Below are positions 60,876 through 64,000 of a stretch of DNA of 64,000 nucleotides, piece after piece. Position numbers and translations under genes: made by a program. Source of the DNA: SIG672 sp045657105 (GTDB lineage Bacteria > Bacillota > Clostridia > Oscillospirales > CAG-272); assembly GCA_045657105.1 (NCBI GenBank), contig JAZOSN010000059.1:1-64000 (forward strand), read 5' to 3'. Under the pieces are notes generated by a model that did not search any database, had not been told where the DNA came from, and saw only the letters and a program-made list of their open reading frames with translations. Numbering within the stretch: position 1 is the stretch's first letter; each line of letters begins with the position of its first letter.

Positions 60876-60905
60876 TGTAAAGCTCAGACCTTTTCTGCAT
60901 ATAAT
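60876..60905 (+). promoter_or_regulatory. Possible promoter of the gene at 60940
   Basis: A perfect TATAAT (60900-60905) with TGTAAA (60876-60881) 18 bases upstream. The -35 box is weak. Confidence 0.5.
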
Positions 60906-60939
60906 GGTAGCGCATCTTATACCGAAAGGACAACAAAAT

Positions 60940-61518
60940 ATGACTCTTCATGACATATCGCTCACGCGAAAAAGCGGCAAAATATCTCATCTCGGACGAG
61001 AGGTGGTCGTCTACTCAATTGAAATTCCCGAGGTAACCGACGACAAATTTCCAAACTCACTTTTCACAGATACCGCACAGGGCTATTTGGAGTATCTTGA
61101 AGCCTTTGCCGAAAAAGAGCTTTTTCCCGAGCTTGACAGGCTCGTTTCCGAACAAAAAAGACTGCGCGAGATAAGGCGCGAGCTCGGAATTCCGATAAAC
61201 GCTTTCCTTAACTGGCGTTTCTCGTTTTTAGGAAAAAAATATCTTTCGGCAAGGTGCGAAACGAGGCTTGAATATTCAAATAGCAAGAAGCTTTTTACCC
61301 TGAGAGCGCTCACCTTCGATACTAAAAATATGACTCTAAAAAAAGCTCGTGACTTTTCAAAACGTGAAAGACGGTACAAATATTCATTTTATCTTTCGGG
61401 CTCAAAGCTCTATACGTTCAAAAAAAACAGTGCTTTTACCGAAAAACGCGATACAGCAGACTCTCTTATGGGGCTTCGTATCTGCAAAATAGACAATATT
61501 GAGGTGCAAAATTTGTGA
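60940..61518 (+). CDS. Hypothetical cytoplasmic protein
   Basis: A 192-residue protein without signal or membrane segments. It looks alpha/beta, with strands near REVVVYSIEIPEV and FYLSGSKLYTFK and a long central helix (TAQGYLEYLEAFAEKELFPELDRLVSEQKRLREIRRELG). The pattern distantly recalls the C-terminal part of DUF3298-type proteins, but I would not assign it. The ATG has AAAGGA nine bases upstream; a frame opening at 60904 starts too early. It lies between a terminator and the V-ATPase promoter, so it is monocistronic. Confidence 0.65.
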   Translation: MTLHDISLTRKSGKISHLGREVVVYSIEIPEVTDDKFPNSLFTDTAQGYLEYLEAFAEKELFPELDRLVSEQKRLREIRRELGIPINAFLNWRFSFLGKKYLSARCETRLEYSNSKKLFTLRALTFDTKNMTLKKARDFSKRERRYKYSFYLSGSKLYTFKKNSAFTEKRDTADSLMGLRICKIDNIEVQNL

Positions 61519-61553
61519 AAAGGTCAGAAAATTCCTTTATTTAGTAAATTCTA

Positions 61554-61583
61554 TTGAAATTCAGGGCGGGTATATGATATAAT
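61554..61583 (+). promoter_or_regulatory. Sigma-A promoter of the V-type ATPase operon
   Basis: TTGAAA (61554-61559), an 18-base spacer and TATAAT (61578-61583). The leader carries a hairpin, TGACTC...GAGTCA (61635-61654), directly before the ribosome site. Confidence 0.7.
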
Positions 61584-61673
61584 ATGTTAGATTATACTGA
61601 CTTATTTTGTGCAGTCGGTAAATGAAAATATATTTGACTCATAAAACAGAGTCAAGTGAAAGGAATGATTTGT

Positions 61674-61994
61674 ATGACGGGCAAAATACTCGACGATATA
61701 CTTGAAGCCGAAGCGCGTGCGTCTGACATAAAAAAAGCGGCAAATGCAAAAGCCGCCGAGATGATCTCGGATGCAAGGCTGAGCGGTGATTCGCTCTGCC
61801 GCGAGATCAGAGAAAAAGCGTCGGCTAAAAAGAAGAGTCTTGCCGCAGAAAGCGCAAGAGTTTCTGCCGAGGTTCTTGAAAAAACGAGAGCCGAAGCCGA
61901 AAACAAGGCTCTTATCGTCTGCGCAGCCGCCTCCGCCAACATACCCGATGCGGTGAATTTCATAATCGGGAAGGTAGGAAGTATATGGCAATAG
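61674..61994 (+). CDS. V-type ATP synthase subunit H/G-like (peripheral stalk)
   Basis: A 106-residue, very Ala/Glu/Lys-rich coiled coil (EAEARASDIKKAANAKAAEM), typical of the G or H peripheral-stalk subunits of V/A-type ATPases. It is the first gene before subunit I, as in clostridial ntp operons. The start at 61674 follows AAAGGA; a frame opening at 61656 lies inside the ribosome site. The gene overlaps the next by ten bases. Such subunits pair with subunit E to form the stator. The assignment rests on composition and position. Confidence 0.8.
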   Translation: MTGKILDDILEAEARASDIKKAANAKAAEMISDARLSGDSLCREIREKASAKKKSLAAESARVSAEVLEKTRAEAENKALIVCAAASANIPDAVNFIIGKVGSIWQ

Positions 61995-63949
61995 TCACAA
62001 TGAAAAAGCTTTCGCTTGCCGCCGCGGCGTGTGACGCAGACGAGCTTATGCAAAAGCTTATGTGGACAGGCAGCGTCGAGGTTTCCGATGCCTTGGAAGC
62101 CCTCGGCGACGACGGGCGTATATCTCCCGACGAGCGCTTTTCACAAAGACTTGCAGAGCTCTCCGAAAAGCTCGCTCGGTACGAGAGGACGCTTTCTCTT
62201 CTTAAAGCGCACGAAAAAGCGAGCGGCGGTCTTTTCGCAAAAAGAAAGGCGTACGCAAAAGAGGTCTACGACAGTCCCGAGAGGCTTGTTCTCGACGACG
62301 CGGATGCTCTCGTTTCGCGTGCAAGCGAGGTGCTTAGCGAAATTGATGCATCTCTTGCAGAGGATGCTCGGATACGTACCGCTCTCGCCGCGCTTACACC
62401 CTGGAAGGCGCTTGACGTAAAGCTTTCGGTAAGAGGTACGGCTTCTACCGAAATGATCCTCGGAGCTCTGCCGAAGGCGGTATCGCTCGAAGCGCTCAGA
62501 GAGGAGCTCGCTACCGAATGTGAAAACGCCGTTTTAGAAGCGGTGTCCGAAAACGATGTAGCATCTTATGTCTGCATATTTTCACTTAAAGAAGATGCCG
62601 ACAGAGTAGGCTCCCTGCTCTCTCGCAAGGGATTTATACGCTCGGATTTCTCGGCGTATGAGGACTCTGCCGCAAAGGAATACGAAAAGCTCATAGCAAG
62701 AAGCGCCGAGCTCGACTCCGAGCGGATAGGTCTTGACGCCTCTCTCAAAAAGCTCGCGCAGTCCTGCGACACTCTGCGGCTCGCCTGCGACGTGGTCGAT
62801 TCGCAGATAGCAAAGGTCGAGGCAGAAAAAAGACTCATCTGCACGAAATCGGCAGTAATTCTCTCGGGTTGGGTTCCCGAAAGAAAAACGGGAGCGATAG
62901 AAAGCATACTTTCAAATTACGACTGCTTTTACGAATTTTCAGATCCCGAAGAGGGTGACGACGTTCCCGTTCAGCTTTCAAACAAGTCGATATTCACTCC
63001 GTTTGAAAGCATAATCGATATGTACGTTCTCCCGAAATACGGATCGTTTGATCCGACCGCGATAATGGCAGTGTTCTATTTCATAATCTTCGGAATGATG
63101 CTTGCCGACGTGGTTTACGGACTTATTCTCGCACTCGGCGGATTTTGGGCGATAAAGAAGCTCGATCTTCCGAAGGGTGTGAAGCAGCTGGTAAGGCTCT
63201 TTGCCATATGCGGAGTGTCCTGTACGGTGTGCGGAGTGTTCTTCGGAAGCTATCTCGGCGATCTGCCGTCGGCTCTCGTTCAAGCGTTCGGCGGAGAGGC
63301 GTTTACGATGCCGCTCACACTTATCGACACGCTCGGCGATCCGATAACCCTTATCGTCGTTTCGCTTGCAGTCGGACTTATCCATATGCTCGCAGGTCTT
63401 GCAATACAGTTCTACGTGGTCTGCCGTGACAGATCCTTCCTGTTTGCATTCTTTGACGTAGGCGGTTGGTTCATCGTCTTTGCGGGTGCAGGGCTTTATT
63501 TCATCATCGGAAACGGCGGACTTATCGTCCTCGCAATCGGAATTATAGTTATGATGATAGGCGGAGCTCTTAAAAAGACGGGGGTTTTCGGAAGGATAGT
63601 CGGAAGCTTCGGCGCGGTGTACGGATTTGTCGGATTTGCCTCCGACCTTATATCCTACTCGCGAATCATGGCGCTCGGACTTACGTCTGCGATCATCGCA
63701 AGCGTGTTCAACATTCTGGCAACGATAGCCCTGCCGAGTCCGCTCGGATTTGTGCTCTTCGTTATCGTCATCATCATAGGACACGTTCTTAACCTCGGTA
63801 TCAACATTATAGGTACCTTCGTTCACGCGAGCCGTCTGCAATATATTGAGTTCTTCGGAAAATTCTACGAGGACGGCGGACGGAAATTCTCGCCTCTCAC
63901 AACGCGTGAGAAATACACCAAAATAGCAGATCCCGAAGAGCGGGACTGA
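61985..63949 (+). CDS. atpI: V-type ATP synthase subunit I
   Basis: A 654-residue membrane subunit, the a-subunit equivalent that carries ions across the membrane. The N-terminal about 335 residues form the cytoplasmic helical arm with coiled coils (DADALVSRASEVLSEIDASLAED). The C-terminal about 300 residues hold about seven membrane segments (IMAVFYFIIFGMMLADVVYG, then SYSRIMALGLTSAIIAS), including the conserved RIMALGL Arg that faces the rotor. Length is normal for NtpI. It overlaps the subunit H/G-like gene by ten bases and is followed by the start of the next V-ATPase gene. Confidence 0.94.
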   Translation: MAIVTMKKLSLAAAACDADELMQKLMWTGSVEVSDALEALGDDGRISPDERFSQRLAELSEKLARYERTLSLLKAHEKASGGLFAKRKAYAKEVYDSPERLVLDDADALVSRASEVLSEIDASLAEDARIRTALAALTPWKALDVKLSVRGTASTEMILGALPKAVSLEALREELATECENAVLEAVSENDVASYVCIFSLKEDADRVGSLLSRKGFIRSDFSAYEDSAAKEYEKLIARSAELDSERIGLDASLKKLAQSCDTLRLACDVVDSQIAKVEAEKRLICTKSAVILSGWVPERKTGAIESILSNYDCFYEFSDPEEGDDVPVQLSNKSIFTPFESIIDMYVLPKYGSFDPTAIMAVFYFIIFGMMLADVVYGLILALGGFWAIKKLDLPKGVKQLVRLFAICGVSCTVCGVFFGSYLGDLPSALVQAFGGEAFTMPLTLIDTLGDPITLIVVSLAVGLIHMLAGLAIQFYVVCRDRSFLFAFFDVGGWFIVFAGAGLYFIIGNGGLIVLAIGIIVMMIGGALKKTGVFGRIVGSFGAVYGFVGFASDLISYSRIMALGLTSAIIASVFNILATIALPSPLGFVLFVIVIIIGHVLNLGINIIGTFVHASRLQYIEFFGKFYEDGGRKFSPLTTREKYTKIADPEERD

Positions 63950-63994
63950 TTATAAAACAAAAAATATTTACTTATAAAATCGGAGGAAAACACA

Positions 63995-64000
63995 ATGTTT
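63995..64000 (+). CDS. Start of the next V-ATPase operon gene (only two codons in window), probably subunit K
   Basis: A CGGAGG site (63981-63986) is followed by ATG-TTT at 63995-64000. Gene order in clostridial ntp operons predicts the proteolipid subunit K here, but only two codons are visible, so the product is an inference from position. Confidence 0.45.

Overview
The window looks like a chromosomal segment of an anaerobic, low-to-medium GC Firmicute of class Clostridia, probably an uncultured gut lineage. The evidence is the sporulation genes spoIIGA and sigE with a CwlD-type amidase and a CotH-type protein, pyruvate:ferredoxin oxidoreductase, a SCIFF ranthipeptide pair, the start of a V-type ATPase operon, and consensus sigma-A promoters with strong AGGAGG ribosome sites. 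No rRNA, tRNA, CRISPR array, prophage or complete insertion sequence was recognised.

Region 1 (1-17155, minus strand). A partial sugar kinase (kdgK-like) lies at the left edge. Next comes one 16-kb operon, read right to left from a promoter at 17127-17155 to a terminator near 950. Its genes are a giant subtilisin-like cell-envelope protease with BspA-type leucine-rich repeats, an InlB/GLUG-type surface lipoprotein, an oversized peptide-binding lipoprotein, the permeases OppB and OppC, the ATPases OppD and OppF, and a small membrane protein. Spacing is tight or overlapping throughout. It looks like a dedicated extracellular protein-digestion and peptide-import unit, comparable in logic to lactococcal PrtP plus Opp but in a single transcript.

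Region 2 (17208-25246). Divergent from the protease operon are three related lipoproteins, the first carrying a TlpA-like thioredoxin domain. Facing them is a minus-strand pair: a membrane polyferredoxin fused to a TlpA domain, and a membrane protein ending in a CXXC motif. Together these suggest an envelope electron or thiol pathway next to the protease. A hairpin-rich island with terminal inverted repeats separates the two arms.

Region 3 (25260-37772). A probable alpha/alpha-toroid carbohydrate-active protein; the SCIFF precursor with its radical-SAM maturase, followed by an Orn/Lys/Arg decarboxylase-like enzyme and a VOC protein; an XRE regulator; an AraC regulator divergent from a GH38 alpha-mannosidase; a sugar nucleotidyltransferase; RNase HI; and a VanY-like carboxypeptidase.

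Region 4 (37776-51523). CotH-like protein with a long Glu-Pro tract, RadA, CwlD and a membrane protein on the minus strand; a Xer-like recombinase and a DUF1385 protein; the spoIIGA-sigE locus; then IreB, RibF, a DacF-family protein that has lost its catalytic motifs, and CysE. Regions of hairpin repeats follow.

Region 5 (51975-64000). nifJ; a candidate toxin-antitoxin pair with a zeta-like kinase; three small unknown proteins in an operon; a metallophosphoesterase, a membrane protein and RqcH (NFACT); an unknown protein; then V-ATPase subunit H/G-like, subunit I and the first codons of the next gene.

The most interesting content is the protease/peptide-transporter operon with its flanking redox lipoprotein and polyferredoxin modules (roughly 950-25250). 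It may form one envelope system for reducing, cutting and importing extracellular proteins. That linkage is inferred from gene neighbourhood and domain content only.
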